Positions 1 to 51,689 of a stretch of 64,000 nucleotides of DNA are shown piece by piece. The translations under genes and the position numbers were made by a program. Source of the stretch: Margaritifera margaritifera (lineage: Eukaryota > Mollusca > Bivalvia > Unionida > Margaritiferidae); contig JAQPZY010001555.1 of assembly GCA_029931535.1 (NCBI GenBank), positions 3,255,001-3,319,000 of the forward strand, written 5' to 3'. The notes under the pieces were generated by a model that saw nothing but the letters and a program-made list of their open reading frames with translations, was not told where the DNA came from and did no database searches. Numbering within the stretch: the first letter of the stretch is position 1; every line of letters begins with the position of its first letter.

Positions 1-863
1 TATTACACATCACTGACTGCATCGAATGAGAATGTTGAAACCATCTTTATTAAAGTTTGTGATTAGCGGCAACGTTTCTTTGAGGTGGGATTTTTACTCC
101 ATATATAAAATTAAAAACATGATTATTTCGGTAGGTTAAACAACAGCACCATTCAATCTCTAATGTAGTGTTGCACATATGATCCCAAGATCAGTGGACA
201 CTGTGTCCCTCATCCTACAGATTTGGCGGACACAACATTTTAAAGGGACAAAGGAAATATGAAGTACATAATGCACTAGAAGTGCTAAAAAACAATGGGA
301 TAATCTTATTTGTTTCGACAGTTTTGCCACCTTGACTTTCTCATATTTTCCTTGCACATTTACATTATTGCAATAAACGTTTTATCATGTGATCAAGTAA
401 CTCATGACAACATTAACATGTTTGAATATCTGGTTAACCTGAAATGAACTGCAACATGGAATTTTAATAATTTTAAAACTATTAAATCATTAATCAAATG
501 ACAAATTGTTTATTTGCATGAATTACTACTCTTTTGCATTATTTCAGCCTGAGAATAAATTAAATCGTCACTGCCATGCTTGTGACGTTAACCTCGAAAA
601 TACATTATAACAGTGTCGGTCAAAGACTTTAGCAACTCGGCCGACTACCATAAAGCTTGAATGTTTTCAATGCCAGATTGATTGTTTTAAAATGGATATT
701 AATTGACATCTTACAGGTTTTATCACTTTTAGCGACTTTTGCCATTGCTAGCGCCAACATTGACGTGATTACATATCCGCGAAGGAAAAGGGCACGTCTT
801 GGAACACTTTTCAGTGTTCCATCTCCCGATGTAGACAAATAAGCTTAAATTAGTTTCATTTTC
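1..863. other. No gene seen
   Basis: AT-rich DNA with short chance frames only. A slightly GC-richer stretch at 600-840 runs up to the dispersed repeat but has no recognisable motif. Confidence 0.6.
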
Positions 864-1240
864 CTACACTTCCCAATCCTCGTTTCTGGGGATGTGGTGT
901 TCCGGCTCTCCTTGCAACATTGGTTGTTTTTGTTGTTGTTGATATTGCCACTGTTGAATTTGTGTCTGTACCTGTCGTTGGATCCCTTATGTTCCTCCCA
1001 AGTTTATTTCTTCTTTACTACTTTTTCTTTCACGAGAGCTTCTATAATTTGCTTGGCCATCCAAAATGACTGCCTTTCCCTCTTGAGTCATTATTTTTTG
1101 ATAGAGTTACAACTCCTCAACCATGTCTAGGTGGTGCTTCACCATCTCTAGCCAGACTAAATCTTCACTGAGACTTTCGCTGATGCTCATGCAGATTTTT
1201 CATTGAGGAAGAGTCGACAATGAATGACAAGATTGGTGTA
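864..1240 (+). repeat. Dispersed repeat, copy 1
   Basis: Matches the reverse complement of 8398-8720. Shared words include CCTCGTTTCTGGG, CTATAATTTGCTTGGCCATC, GGTGCTTCACC and GAGTCGACAATGAAT-like ends, with scattered changes and indels. Not flanked here by the inverted arms seen around the other copy. Confidence 0.75.
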
Positions 1241-1631
1241 CGCAACCTGTATATACTTTAAGCGCATACGTGAAAGAAAACATTATTAACGAGAAACGCG
1301 GACACCATCACCTTAAAAAGACAATGATCAACAGAATAAATGAAAAGAGCATCTAAAAGAAGCAAAAAAAATCATCATTCATGAAATGACCCAAAACAAA
1401 TACAAACTTTAAAACGAACAATTTCTTTTTTGCTTTTTATTATAAGCCCCGCTTCACTAACTAACTAAAGCAAAGAACGAAGATTGAGGACTAGGGCAGT
1501 CGTCCTCTTCATAGACAATATTTTTAAATAAAATAAAATGCAAATATAACAACAAGAATTTAAACATGATCGTATTTTGTCATTGCCAAGTGGAAAAACG
1601 ATAAAACAAAAGTTAAAAACCCCTGTTAAAC

Positions 1632-6390
<4,759 letters not shown>

Positions 6391-6862
6391 TCTGTTCGAA
6401 AGTGGAAAAAGATGAGAAGGACAAAAAAGCATGTTACCAAGAATTTCGGAAGACATAAGTCTGCTAATTCTTTCTATGGTCATCAAGATTGTTTTCGTTT
6501 TTTTAAAATTCCATTTCATCAAATCAGAAAGACTTAAATTTTATAAGGCGAATCCGGTGAGTTTATTTCTGCCGTCGTATTTCATGACTCACCTGCCAGT
6601 TTTGGTGTGACTTTACGTCTATCATCAAAAGAATAATGATGACAAATCAAACAATATGATTTTCTATATGTTTTAAAAATAATCAGAAGCTCTATATGTT
6701 GGAAAGTTTGTATCTTAAGCGCATCAGTAATGAATGAACACAGTTAATAATGACAATATGTGCAAATTACCTTCTTGGCAAGGAACATTTCCTCCGATTC
6801 AAGGGAAATAATGGAGGAAAAAATAAATGTCTATGTTGTTAGGTTCATACTCGACGATCAAT

Positions 6863-6928
<66 letters not shown>

Positions 6929-7963
6929 CATACTGTTGTTTTGAAATTATGTCCAAGGTTAGACATCGTATACTTTCAATCACCCGTTGTTACTTGTTAC
7001 CAGAAGACTGAAAACCTCTAATGAACAGAAAAAGAAAATGCAAATATAAAGCGTATTTATATGGGTTATATCAAAAACATTTTATAGTTGTCACAAAAAC
7101 CTGCCTACTTTTTGTCAGACAGTTGTCAACATGCCCGCCTACTTGCAGGGAAGAAAGCCTATACATGTTTAAAGTGGACTCGTCTTGTATTAGAACGAAA
7201 CAATATTTGAAATAATAACGTGCATTTGTGCATTACTGCTTTCAATTTTCATTTAAATGTCTTAAATAAGCTGCACAAAGAAAATTATCACAAGACTAGG
7301 AGATAGCCTTTTCAAAAATAGCTAGCTCTTTCCATTTAATTTTTTTCAGTTAAAAAGATTCATCATCAACGAGTTTTATTTCTGAAAAAAATGTCATACG
7401 ATAGGACCTTGTACCATTTGTATTGTTTTTAAAAAGGCTGGGTCACTACCATTTTCCATTACAATGTGCAGGCAAAGAGTGCTGATCATTTTTCTATATC
7501 ATTCTATACAACTTGTAGCGTCGCATATTGTATCGATTGTAGGGTTACCATAAAGGTTGCAATCGTTGATCTTTCACTACACGCTTTCGATTGCTTCTGA
7601 ATATAAACAATACTTCTTGTCTCGCGAAGATAAGTATTTGTTATATCTTTTCCAAAGCCCAAGATATCTATAAAGAGGCATATGTGTATGTTGGTACTAT
7701 CCGACCACAAATTGATGGCGTGGTGAAAGGAAAAGCGAATTAATCTGCTGTGAGCATCCAAACCCCGTAGTCATATGTCTGCTTGAGTACACAATTAAAC
7801 TCGGACTAAAAACTCTAAAATTAAAACTCATAATTTCTTTGCGTGCAGATGTCAAGATATATTTCTGTGTGCTTTTTGGGTCATATGGGAATTGAACATT
7901 GAGTCCAACAGACATTCTTACTACAGTGATGAGTTAACGTAAATTTGGCGTCAAACGTATTTC
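6391..7963. other. No gene seen
   Basis: AT-rich; holds only the microsatellite at 6865 and short chance frames. Confidence 0.6.
6865..6924. repeat. (AT)n microsatellite
   Basis: Perfect (AT)30. Confidence 0.97.
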
Positions 7964-9653
7964 TGATATAAAACACCACGTGACATTTAAAATCCAAGAC
8001 GGCCGTCAGCGTCAAAATATTTAGGTCAAAGGTCGTGACCTAACCAAAGGTAGAATTTTTATGACGTCTTGAGCGGAAGTTGATTTTTTTAAAAACTTTG
8101 CATTGCCTATGCAATGACAGTTTTTGGTGTATGCGCAATTAAAACAATTGTTTGCGTATGCGCCATTGCAATTCTTCGCGCATGCGCTAGAAAAATAATT
8201 ACCAAATTACAAGCAAAATAGAAGTACAAAAATTGGAAAACAAATATTTAGCACAAAAATGTAACCCTAAAACTCATGGATTTTTAAAAAAGTTCTTTTA
8301 GATGTTCCTTCATTTTATTCTGTCGGTCTTGGTCTTTCCAGGGGATTTTTTCTTTCATGCTGATAGCATATAAAGCGGTGCGTATGCCAGTTTTGCTATT
8401 CATCGTCGACTCGTCCACGAAGGAAAATTAACCTGAGCATCGGCGGAAGACTCAGTCAAGCTTTGATCCACTTCGAGAGGGTGAAGCACCTCCTCGACAG
8501 GGTTAAGGAGTTGGAACTCTATCCCAAATAGACGACACCTCAAGATGGAAATGCTGTCATTTCGGATGGCTAAGCAAATTATAGGAGATATCGTAAAATA
8601 GGAAGTAGAAAAGAGGGAAAAAGGCTTTGGCGGAAAATAGGAGGATCCAGACACAAGTAGAGACACAAGTTAAACAGTCGCAAGAGAGCCGAAATCCCAC
8701 ATTCCCAGAAACGAGGAAGTGAAGACAAATGAGCCTAATTTAGGGCTATCTGTCTTCTTTTGGAGACGGAACAACGAAAGTGCTCCAAGATGTGACGTTA
8801 GTGTAGATTCAGGACCAGGAGGTGCAGTTTCACGACAACAACCAACGGTTCTTTTTGGCAACCCAGACCTTTAGAAATAGATATACTACTCAAAATTACT
8901 AAAATTACTAAAACTAAGTGTTTATTTTTGCCTTATGTATGCCTATTTCTATATACGTTTATCTTCAATACAAGCGTATACTCACACTCTTCTCTCTTCT
9001 GTTGGTGTGTGACTGTATAGGTTTGAGTGATGGTATTTTTGTGTTTATGTGTAAGTGTCAGCACTCATTCATTTCCCCTTCACTTCACGTTCGGTAAGTA
9101 GGGTTGTATATATGCATGTATAGTTGTATGCAGAATTTTTCTTTTAGGGTTGTATGATTGCATGACTGTATTATGAATGTATGTTTATATGTATAAGTTT
9201 ATCTATCTAACAATTACTCGTGTATTTATCACTTTTGACTTTGTTTAAATGTAAATATTTTTGGCAACAAGTTTTTTCGTAACATTTTTGTGGGACATAT
9301 TTGTGCTTTTTAATTTTGGTACAGTTTTGTCAATTATTTTATTACAATTGTTTTCCTTTGCGCATCTTTAAAATTAATATTCATTGTGTATGAACAATTG
9401 TTAATTTTATTGCACATGCACACAAAGACAATTTTTTCATTGCACATGTACAAAAAAAAACAGTCTTTCATTGCTCATACGAATTTCTTTCCACTGAGCA
9501 TGCGGAAACATGTTTTGTTTCGCAAACTCTACTGCCAGTCATGACATCATAAAAAATACTTCCGGTCTTGAAAAGGTCATGATCATTGGCCTAAATCTCT
9601 TGACGCTGGCGCGATCTTCGATTTAGAAACGTCACGTGATATTTAATATCATA
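7964..9653. mobile_element. Foldback element of about 1.7 kb with long diverged inverted arms
   Basis: The left end (GATATAAAACAC, then CACGTGAC at 7977) matches the reverse complement of the right end (GTCACGTG at 9631). The match continues inward for more than 200 nt through an AGCGTCAA..TTTAGG block, TGACCT, TATGA(C/T)GTC and arrays with GCGCATGCGC-like and TTGCACATG-like words. The interior holds one copy of the repeat also found at 864-1240. No transposase is seen. Confidence 0.72.
8398..8720 (-). repeat. Dispersed repeat, copy 2, inside a foldback element
   Basis: Reverse-complement match to 864-1240. Lying between inverted arms, it may be the element's true interior, with copy 1 a remnant whose arms were lost. 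A + strand broken frame contains a helical block (SQALIHFERVKHLLDRVKEL); whether it was ever protein is unclear. Confidence 0.72.
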
Positions 9654-10029
9654 AATGCTTTTGAAACTCAATCGACATTATATTATCTTGGTAGGAAGGA
9701 TGCGTGCTGGATTCAATGGTAAATTCCCATAGGACCCAGAAAGTGACATCCTAGTGTGTAATTCCTCTATGACTCCAATGCTGAACCACAATGTTAAATT
9801 CCCATTGATATCCATATTTATCCCCAATGTTAAACCTATAGATGTTTTTCACGTTATATTCCTCTTCACATACTGGCCCAATCCAAAGATGGCCGGAGAG
9901 TGAACTTTTCCCCTCCCACTTCCCCCGCATGCTCCATCCCGCATACTACCCCTTCCCCCACCAATTACTTGTTAAACATTTAAAATATTATTTTTCATTT
10001 CTGTTCTTTTTATATTAAAGAAAATATTC

Positions 10030-10109
<80 letters not shown>

Positions 10110-11479
10110 CCTTTACACCTAGATTGCAACATGGTTTGGGACTTTTGCATTGCTTTTGCATGATACAGATTATTGGCAGATAAAACACTTCTTTCCATGA
10201 GACATCCAACAAAAAGAAACGTAAATTGTTATTCGCACAAAAGTACTTGTAACTCAGTACTGATTTACTGTGTAGAGCCTTTCATAAGTTATTTCAGAGT
10301 TAACATTTTTTTAACGTAGGACCAGATATTACCGGATTTATCAAATGATGAGCCCACGCTATCATTTGCGAAATTTTGCAAATTACCCTGGCTTGTCATC
10401 GGTGAAATACTTTATATAAAATTTGTGAAGAATTACTACGGCTTAGGCTATGAAAAACCTTCCTTTTTCTAAAATACGTTTTTGTCTGTATTATGTGTGT
10501 TTATATGTCCAAAAATGATGATGGTTATTGAAAGCCGTAATACAGAAATGGGATGAGGGTGGTGGATGGTTCACAAAACCAAATATTTCTTGTTTATCCG
10601 GCATCATATATGGAAATAAAACTACTGGATTAATAGCATTATAAAAGTTGTACTGGACTGTGGTCACATACCTAAGCACGCGTTTACTTATATATGTAGC
10701 ACTGATTATCGCTTTTTGTAAATTGTTTTTTTTTTCTTTTTTTGCCTTTCTTAGGGAGCTGAACTAGAGTACACCATAACCTGCTATGACGAAGTGTACT
10801 TCTCGACGTTATTCAACATTTAAGTGATATTATTCAACGAACATAATCCTTGCCTTTAGTAATCAATTTGGGACTTGCATAACTCTTTTTTTAACTCTAT
10901 GCCAATACATTTACACATGAAATGTTATATTAGTTTACTTATATACCTCAGGGACAAATGTAAAATAGCCCGGGATTAAATATGACAGGGAAGCAGATCA
11001 GAAGGTATTATTCCGGTTATGCGGGACTTTAGTCGGATCTAAACTTGACTATAGATCCATTGTGTAAGGATCCGCTCTCAGGGACATAGACTTTATTTGG
11101 TAGCATTTAGAACATTTCCATCAACAGGCAAAAGAGGCAAATGAACCATCGCTCTATCTCAGACGAACGAAATTGACTCTTCACTATACTACTGAACTAT
11201 TCTCTAATATATATGTTCCCGCATATGTTGTCATAATTATTCTCAAATATCAAACATTGTACGCTTAAAAACCAAATTGTCATTCCATCATTTAGAATGC
11301 AATATTTTCCTCATGTAGAAGCAGCAAAACTCAATCTTGTCAGTACTGCAAATTTTATATATTCCCAAATCAGCACCATAGTTTTCAATCAAACTACCTC
11401 CCCCCCCCAATAATATTTTGTTTTGAGCTAATTCAAAAAGTCATCAACTAATCCTATCCTATTTCAGAGTCAAATCAAT
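9654..11479. other. No gene seen
   Basis: Holds the (AT)n at 10033, short poly(C) and poly(T) runs, and chance frames. Confidence 0.6.
10033..10108. repeat. (AT)n microsatellite
   Basis: Perfect run of 38 dinucleotides. Confidence 0.97.
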
Positions 11480-11907
11480 GCAATTAGAGACTCATGTCAT
11501 TGTCATACGTCCCAGTTTAGAGACGGTTCTATGATGCAAAGATCTGTGCTTTCCACCGATTGATCCATGAAGATGTGAGATGAAAATGTTCCATTGTTTA
11601 TTGATCCCGAAAGATGTGTTCTCACCATGATTACAACGAAAGTTCTTGGGAGAAAAACTCTCCAGACTGAAAGGTGAGAGTTCGTGCAAGTCTGTTGACC
11701 TTCTCTTCGTCACAGTGACTTGAGATGCATCACTCCATAGAGAGAATTCTGAGTCGGATATTGCATTGGGGGGGGGGGGGGTTGCGAGACGTGACCGCGA
11801 TTGATACTCTCTGTAACAATAAAGATATAATTGTGTTTCGTTAAATCCAAACAACTCTCTAACTATGCAATTACACCACAAAAAAAAAAAAAAAAAAAAA
11901 AAAAAAA
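11480..11907 (+). mobile_element. Candidate retroposed insert ending in poly(A)
   Basis: A relatively GC-rich, unique-looking stretch ends in 28 A (11880-11907). AATAAA lies at 11818-11823, about 57 nt before the A tract, longer than the usual 10-30 nt. It includes 14 consecutive G at 11768-11781. The minus strand is open from 11881 to 11492, but that runs against the poly(A) direction, so I do not call it a gene. Could be a processed copy of a 3' UTR or a SINE/LINE tail. Confidence 0.35.
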
Positions 11908-12834
11908 GAAAAATGAAAAATGAGTCTACTTTATGCTAAAAATTACGTAGGGACTATCACCTTTATATTTTCCTTGCATTTCTGTTTCTGAATTATCACA
12001 GAAAATTATAATAATGACCAGATAGCCAATTAACTAGAAGTAGCCGAGCATATTTGAAGTGTAGTAGGAAACCAGTAGTTCTGAATAATACCAAAATCGT
12101 TGTTCATGGATTTAAATAAATACACAATTTCTAATATTACACCATCAATCAAGGTTTCAACTTTAAGATATGAAGAATTCCTTTCCAAAAATAATTAGTG
12201 TTGGGCATGCATTGCAAAGATAAAACCTTTATAGTAACATAATTAATCTTATACTCACATCCAATAATGACAAAATAATATGAATCAAATCCTAGTATTC
12301 ATACATTTTCCTGTTTACTAGTTTTAAATTTAAAACAAATTTTAAGCAAACACAGACATTTTGTATTATACAACTTCAAACATTATGAATAAAAGGTGAA
12401 TTGCAATTATTGAGAATATACCAAAAAATGCTGAAACTATGACTCTAACGTTCCTACCCACTAATGAGCATTATGCTGGCATAGCATATAAGAAACGAAT
12501 TTGAAGTCTGCAACGAGTAAAGTGGTAAAACGTAGAATTGACAAATAATACGATGATTGCATACCTGTAACGAAGAGAATACGAACTCTCAGGTAATTAT
12601 AATTGTGCTTGCATCTGCTTCCCGGGAGACGTTTATACAGATTGTGCTGAACCTCACCCAGAATGATATAGCGAAATAAAACTGACGTAACCTCTGGAAA
12701 TAATATCTTTCACTCGCATTTCTAAGTCTACAGGAAGTGCAAGTCACACGATCAGATACAGAGCCCATGCCATATCTTACGCCACATATTAGATAATAAA
12801 GGAAGGTAGAAGAAAGTCGGATGATTTAGTTTTC

Positions 12835-12998
12835 TTTTACGCTACTAGGCGTTGTCTGTCCATTACTTACATAAATAATGAGAGAGCGAGAGTCAGTCAG
12901 CTGACTTATCGTCTCCACGGTACTATGTGTTATCTATCCTAAACTGACATAAAGAACGGAAGAGAGAGAGAGAGGGAGAGAGAGAGAGTCGGCTGACG
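12835..12998 (+). repeat. Imperfect duplication of about 80 bp plus (GA)n
   Basis: A CTAC-GG/CGT..GTTATCTATCC/GTCTGTCC..ACATAAA-AA-G block followed by a GAGA run and GTC(A)G-CTGAC occurs twice. The second copy has an expanded (GA)n at 12961-12989. Confidence 0.45.
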
Positions 12999-13929
12999 TA
13001 TCTCGTATCTTCATGCACTGAATGCAACAACACGCTCCCGAAGCATTCAGGGATATGTGCATTTAACTTTGTGAAATATGTTTAGCAGACTCAGTACCAT
13101 CAGTTTAACGAATGGAAACAAGGTTGATATTGCCTCCATTTTTACCGCCAATATTAAATTGGTGTAAATATATTTAAAATACACTGAAACCGCTACAAAC
13201 ACACTTTTCAACTTTTTTTTCGGATTATATTTTCACAACGAAACAACCAGTCCTTAAGTTTATAATAAGCAAATAGAAATACTGCATATAACCTCATAAT
13301 ATGATTATGTGTGGTGTAACGAACTGTGAACATATATAAATAAACAGAGACAAAGAGCTTTATTTTCCTTCAAATACACATAATTTATCAAATTTGATAA
13401 ATTTATCAATTAACTAAGCTATACATAATCTTGTACTTAGAACCGATGCACAGTATTTAAACGGTGAGTCCTATATGTTACATTGAACAGGCATTACATT
13501 TCAGAATCAACAATCCTAATTGGCATGCATTAAAAATCTTGTAACTTATGGAAACCGTCATTAAAATGTGCTGCATTATAAGAATGCCAGGACTGCTCAT
13601 GCGCATTATCAAGCATAGACCCCGACACAAACAACTTCAGCAGGCCCACGCCGCCGCACATTTTAAGGTGGTTTTAAAGAAATTGTGGACTCATGCTCCT
13701 TTGTACAATTATTGTACACTCTTTTAAAAGATTGTAACATTTTATAATAGCAACTATTAAAGCAAGAAAAAATATATATGGAAATAGTTTTCTTAATTTT
13801 TAAAACAAATAACTCAAATAAAGAATCATCAAGAAAGATATACAATTTTAAATTGCATAATACGTTTGCCTTGTTAGTATTGTGAGCTTCTGTAAACAAT
13901 TAATAAAGGTATGCTAGTTTAAATTTCCA

Positions 13930-14032
13930 TAATTTGTATCATGCAATTTTATTATATAAATTTGTATTATGCAATGTTATTACAAATAATTGTATTATGC
14001 AATTTTGTAATATGCAAGTTGATTATATATAA
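13930..14032 (+). repeat. Imperfect repeats of a TTGTATTATGCAATTTTATTA word
   Basis: Four near-copies of TTGTAT(C/T)ATGCAA(T/G)TTTATTA lie in tandem with 20-30 nt spacing. AT-rich, no coding signal. Confidence 0.6.
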
Positions 14033-14135
14033 AGGAAAAGAGAGAAACAGTTTTATTTTTGTTTAAATATGTAAAATTGATTAAATGTTATGATTTTTTC
14101 AGTTAATAAAGTTTACATATAACCGTAAAATTTAA

Positions 14136-14164
14136 ACCATTTGGATAGAAATTATCCAAATGGT
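14136..14164. repeat. Perfect 12-bp inverted repeat with 5-nt loop
   Basis: ACCATTTGGATA, GAAAT, TATCCAAATGGT. A clean hairpin in otherwise plain AT-rich DNA; no gene lies beside it, so a terminator or regulatory role is not supported. Confidence 0.8.
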
Positions 14165-15444
14165 GGTGACAATAGGTTTCCTTTACTGTACGTTCATTTT
14201 AGAATTAACTATATCAATTGGTATCGATGAAACAATCTTGTAACTTATTATAGTCATCATTAAAGTGTATGGCAACATATGACGAACAAGACAGATTGAT
14301 ACAACTCGTTATGTCCAATCTATGTTTCTTCATGAGTATATATACTTGCTGATAAGTTTGTTGAACATATCACACCTTTTACATGTTATCAAACAAGAAA
14401 CATTTGAAGCTGCCCAGTTAGAACCATAACGCATCTTTTGTGCGTTGGTGTTGATTTTTTTAATAGTTACAAATTATTAGAAGACACGGTTTACACTAGA
14501 TTTGATTGAAACGAAGTATACAATCTTTTCCGACTTTATTGTTATTATCTCTCCAACATGCTGGAATTAATGTTCATTATGAATGACTTTGACTTTAAAT
14601 GTATCCTATTCCCCATCATTCAGGATGTCGGGAATCTTATTCATATCTTGCTGTCGTTGTTGCGCCCCGCTTCTCTCACTCTAATTCCGGACTCAATCAT
14701 TCAAAACGTCATAACATGTGAGAATTTTTACCTCTATCAGTCCAGGTGCACTAAAATAATCTGATGGATTTAATTTGTGATTATCTAAATATACAGATCA
14801 ATGCTTCCAAAATATCACATAACACTAAAGTATATTGCTTTACGTAGCAGTCATGAAGATCACTGAACTTAATTTGAAATGTTTCAACACATCTATAAAA
14901 TAGCGGTAATCGGATTCGCTGATTTCGCATTATGTCAGGATTAAATTCATTTTCTCGATTGGTGGCAATTTAGTTTCATCAAACATTTTATAGAAATCCA
15001 TGTATTAGTACGGATAAATCTCTTTTTCTCATATATTTTGACTCTATGCTTACGACTTCTTGTTTTTCGACATTTTTAATTGTTTCTGCGAATTTATCAT
15101 GGTTCAGATTCTCACAAAGTTGTTACAGTGATTGATTCATAAACCTATACATATCTAGAAAATCTTATTGTTCTTTTAACAAAATCTTCTTTGTCGTCCT
15201 TATCAAATGTATCCACTCTAAATTCTTAATAAACGAGATGTAGTTTTTTTATCATTATTTGATATAACTGATACTTTGTGATCTGGATCTTTTGTTTATA
15301 AGGCCTTGATAATCAACTGAGAATTATGAATAAGGAGTGGAACATGTTTTGGATATTTACAGTTTAAATCACACTGAATATTTTTGAAGGACTTCTGTAT
15401 TTTCCATTTGAGTGATACTGATCTCTTACTTTATAACTGATGGT

Positions 15445-15552
15445 AGTGGTAACTTATTCGGTTGTGGTAATCGAGTAGGGAGTGGTAACTTATTCTGTTG
15501 TGGTACTCGAGTAGGGAGTGGTAACTTATTCTGTTGTGGTAATCGAATAGGG
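15445..15552 (+). repeat. 36-bp tandem repeat, three copies
   Basis: Units start at 15445, 15481 and 15517 and contain AGTGGTAACTTATTCTGTTG followed by TGGTAATCGAGTAGGG with one or two changes each. As 36 is a multiple of three, one frame reads as a 12-residue repeat (VGSGNLFCCGTR). Nothing supports it being translated. Confidence 0.85.
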
Positions 15553-16117
15553 GTTGCTGTCTTTTGTGTTAACGTCTTCAGTTATCTGCTTTTCCACAAA
15601 TAAAACATATTTTTGTGGAATTATAGTGTTTGTCATTTTTATTAGTAAAGATCATTTTGGCAACGTTTCTTGGTTTTAATTCTTCAGGACTGTTTCTTCA
15701 AATGATTGTAAATTTTCATACGATTTATTTATTCGGCCTGTTCCTCTATCTCTAATCAACAGGTTAATAATAGTTGCTGATTAATTCAAGGTAAAGGAAC
15801 AATCCTAGTGTTTTGTGTTTTGCTGTTGTTTTGTCCATGATGTATTTGAGGTGTGTTTACAATTACTTATGGGTGCAATAATACTTTCAAAATCAGAATA
15901 GAGAATAAAAAGAACCTGTAGTATGCGCTGGTAGTTTTTGACATTAACGACAGAACAGTATGCTATTGCTTTTATGCTTTAGAAATGAGTAGTAAATTTC
16001 CACTTATCAATCATTAATACAGCAAGGAAACAACGAAACAAATTTAAAAATCCCCGTTTTGTAATAAATTAAACATGTTACATTATTTTTTCTAAATTCC
16101 TTCTCATTACCCTATTA

Positions 16118-16120
<3 letters not shown>

Positions 16121-16167
<47 letters not shown>
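16121..16167. repeat. (CT)n microsatellite
   Basis: Perfect (CT)23. Confidence 0.97.
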
Positions 16168-16169
<2 letters not shown>

Positions 16170-16455
16170 GTCGTAAGGGACAACAATACGTGAAAACATT
16201 CTGTGGAGTGAGAAAGACAAAATAATTTGAGCTGGATGTAAACCTTGAGCTTGAGCTGGCACCAAGTAACCTACATGAACCCGAGTACTTAAAATGATAT
16301 GTGTACACTTTCTATGGGATGTGTCTACAATGTTATTCGACACCAATGATACAAAGTTGCAATAGCATGTGGAAACGAGTTAATTCCTTTGGCATACACA
16401 TATTCTAATCTGTTTCGTGCTTCATTTTTTTGTTGTTTTTGTTGGTGGCTCAGTG

Positions 16456-16456
<1 letters not shown>

Positions 16457-16518
<62 letters not shown>
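16457..16518. repeat. Compound microsatellite (AT)n(GT)n
   Basis: (AT)22 then (GT)9, in the same order as at 1634. Confidence 0.95.
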
Positions 16519-17744
16519 AGTGTTTCCATGTGTATGTGTATATACATATATAATTGGTGAACGTATATATGCATGTATGAATATATATGCGGACGTGCGC
16601 ATTTATATCAAAATATATAATTTTGTGTATTTACTGAATGTTTGTTATTATATATTTTGTTTTAATGTGTGTATCAAAAGTGTCTCCATCAAGTTATGTA
16701 ACAAAATTAAATACATCTGTATATACTTGTTGATGGCCGATCCGTTGAATGAGAATAAAGATCTATATACTGTACTTATCTAGCTAAACAAGCTGATTAT
16801 TTATAGGCAGGATTATTTCTTGAGTGAAGATCATGAAAAGAATCCTTCGTCTGTAACACTGTTTAGAAATAAAATTAGGTAACACACGCAACTCTTAACA
16901 CAAGTCAGCGGATGACGTCACACTTTGCATACGAACATTGCCTAAGGATATGACAAAATCGATACGGCATTGTTGGCCGCAGTCGTCGCGTATTAGCAAA
17001 ATAAATAATTAACGAAGAAGGTCCTGGTTTTACAATCTCATGAAGAATGTAGGGTGTAATTCGCAAGTGATGTTTTTATTAATCTCGTTTGTAAACCAAA
17101 CCAGCACACCAATAAAACAAGGATAAAATATACAAACTCAGGGAAGTTGGATGGAGTGGCAGGAGCAGATAGTTTTGATATAATTAAATAAGCTCTGAAA
17201 CTGAAGAATCTTGATTGGAACGATTGGGATAGATTACAATAATCTCTACAAAAGAATACGAAACATGAATTTTCTTAGCTGCTTTATTCATTGAAATGAA
17301 CACCTTCACTTGCCAAATAACATGTTATGCATTATGAAAATAACTTAGCTACAAACCGCGCACGTACATCGAGTCCTGCATCACGGGGAGATGTTGTGAT
17401 ACCTTTGAAACTCTGGATAGATAGTCAATATTATATTACTATGTTACGAATATCATAATCATACTACATCATATGACTATCGTCAAACTAATCATACCAC
17501 ATGACATGACTATTATCAGTCTAACTAATCAGCAATGCTGGTCCAACAATTACGAACTTTTTTCACGCTATCGATGTTATGGAAATTGTCTCCTGCCACA
17601 CCCCCAATGCTTCCATTTCACATAGAGTTTCAACGTCGGCATAGCTATTATTGTCTTTATTATTTAAGTTTTGACCAATGAGAAAATCGAAACGTGGCCA
17701 GAACAGATTAGTCATTTCCTTCACAATTTACCCCTGACCAATAT

Positions 17745-17783
17745 TATATATTAGCTCGGTGCTAGTGTTAAAGCCGATCAGTA
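17745..17783 (+). promoter_or_regulatory. Candidate core promoter (TATA-like box plus initiator) of the metalloprotease gene
   Basis: TATATA at 17745-17750 lies about 35 nt before TCAGTA at 17778-17783, an initiator-like element. The ATG follows at 17812, which would leave a 5' UTR of about 30 nt. Spacing fits a TATA/Inr promoter, but AT-rich DNA makes chance TATA boxes common. An upstream noncoding exon cannot be excluded. Confidence 0.35.
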
Positions 17784-17811
17784 TTTCCATAGACTCTAGC
17801 CAGTCTTGACA

Positions 17812-51689
<33,878 letters not shown>

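Larger units (their letters stand above)
11908..17740. other. Region upstream of the metalloprotease gene, no gene seen
   Basis: Apart from the repeats listed separately, only short chance frames are seen. Distal promoter elements could lie here but cannot be recognised by eye. Confidence 0.55.

Noticed and set aside
11492..11881. 129-codon minus-strand frame
   Set aside because: It runs against the poly(A) direction of the insert, starts next to the A tract and includes a poly-Pro block from the G14 run; no domain seen.
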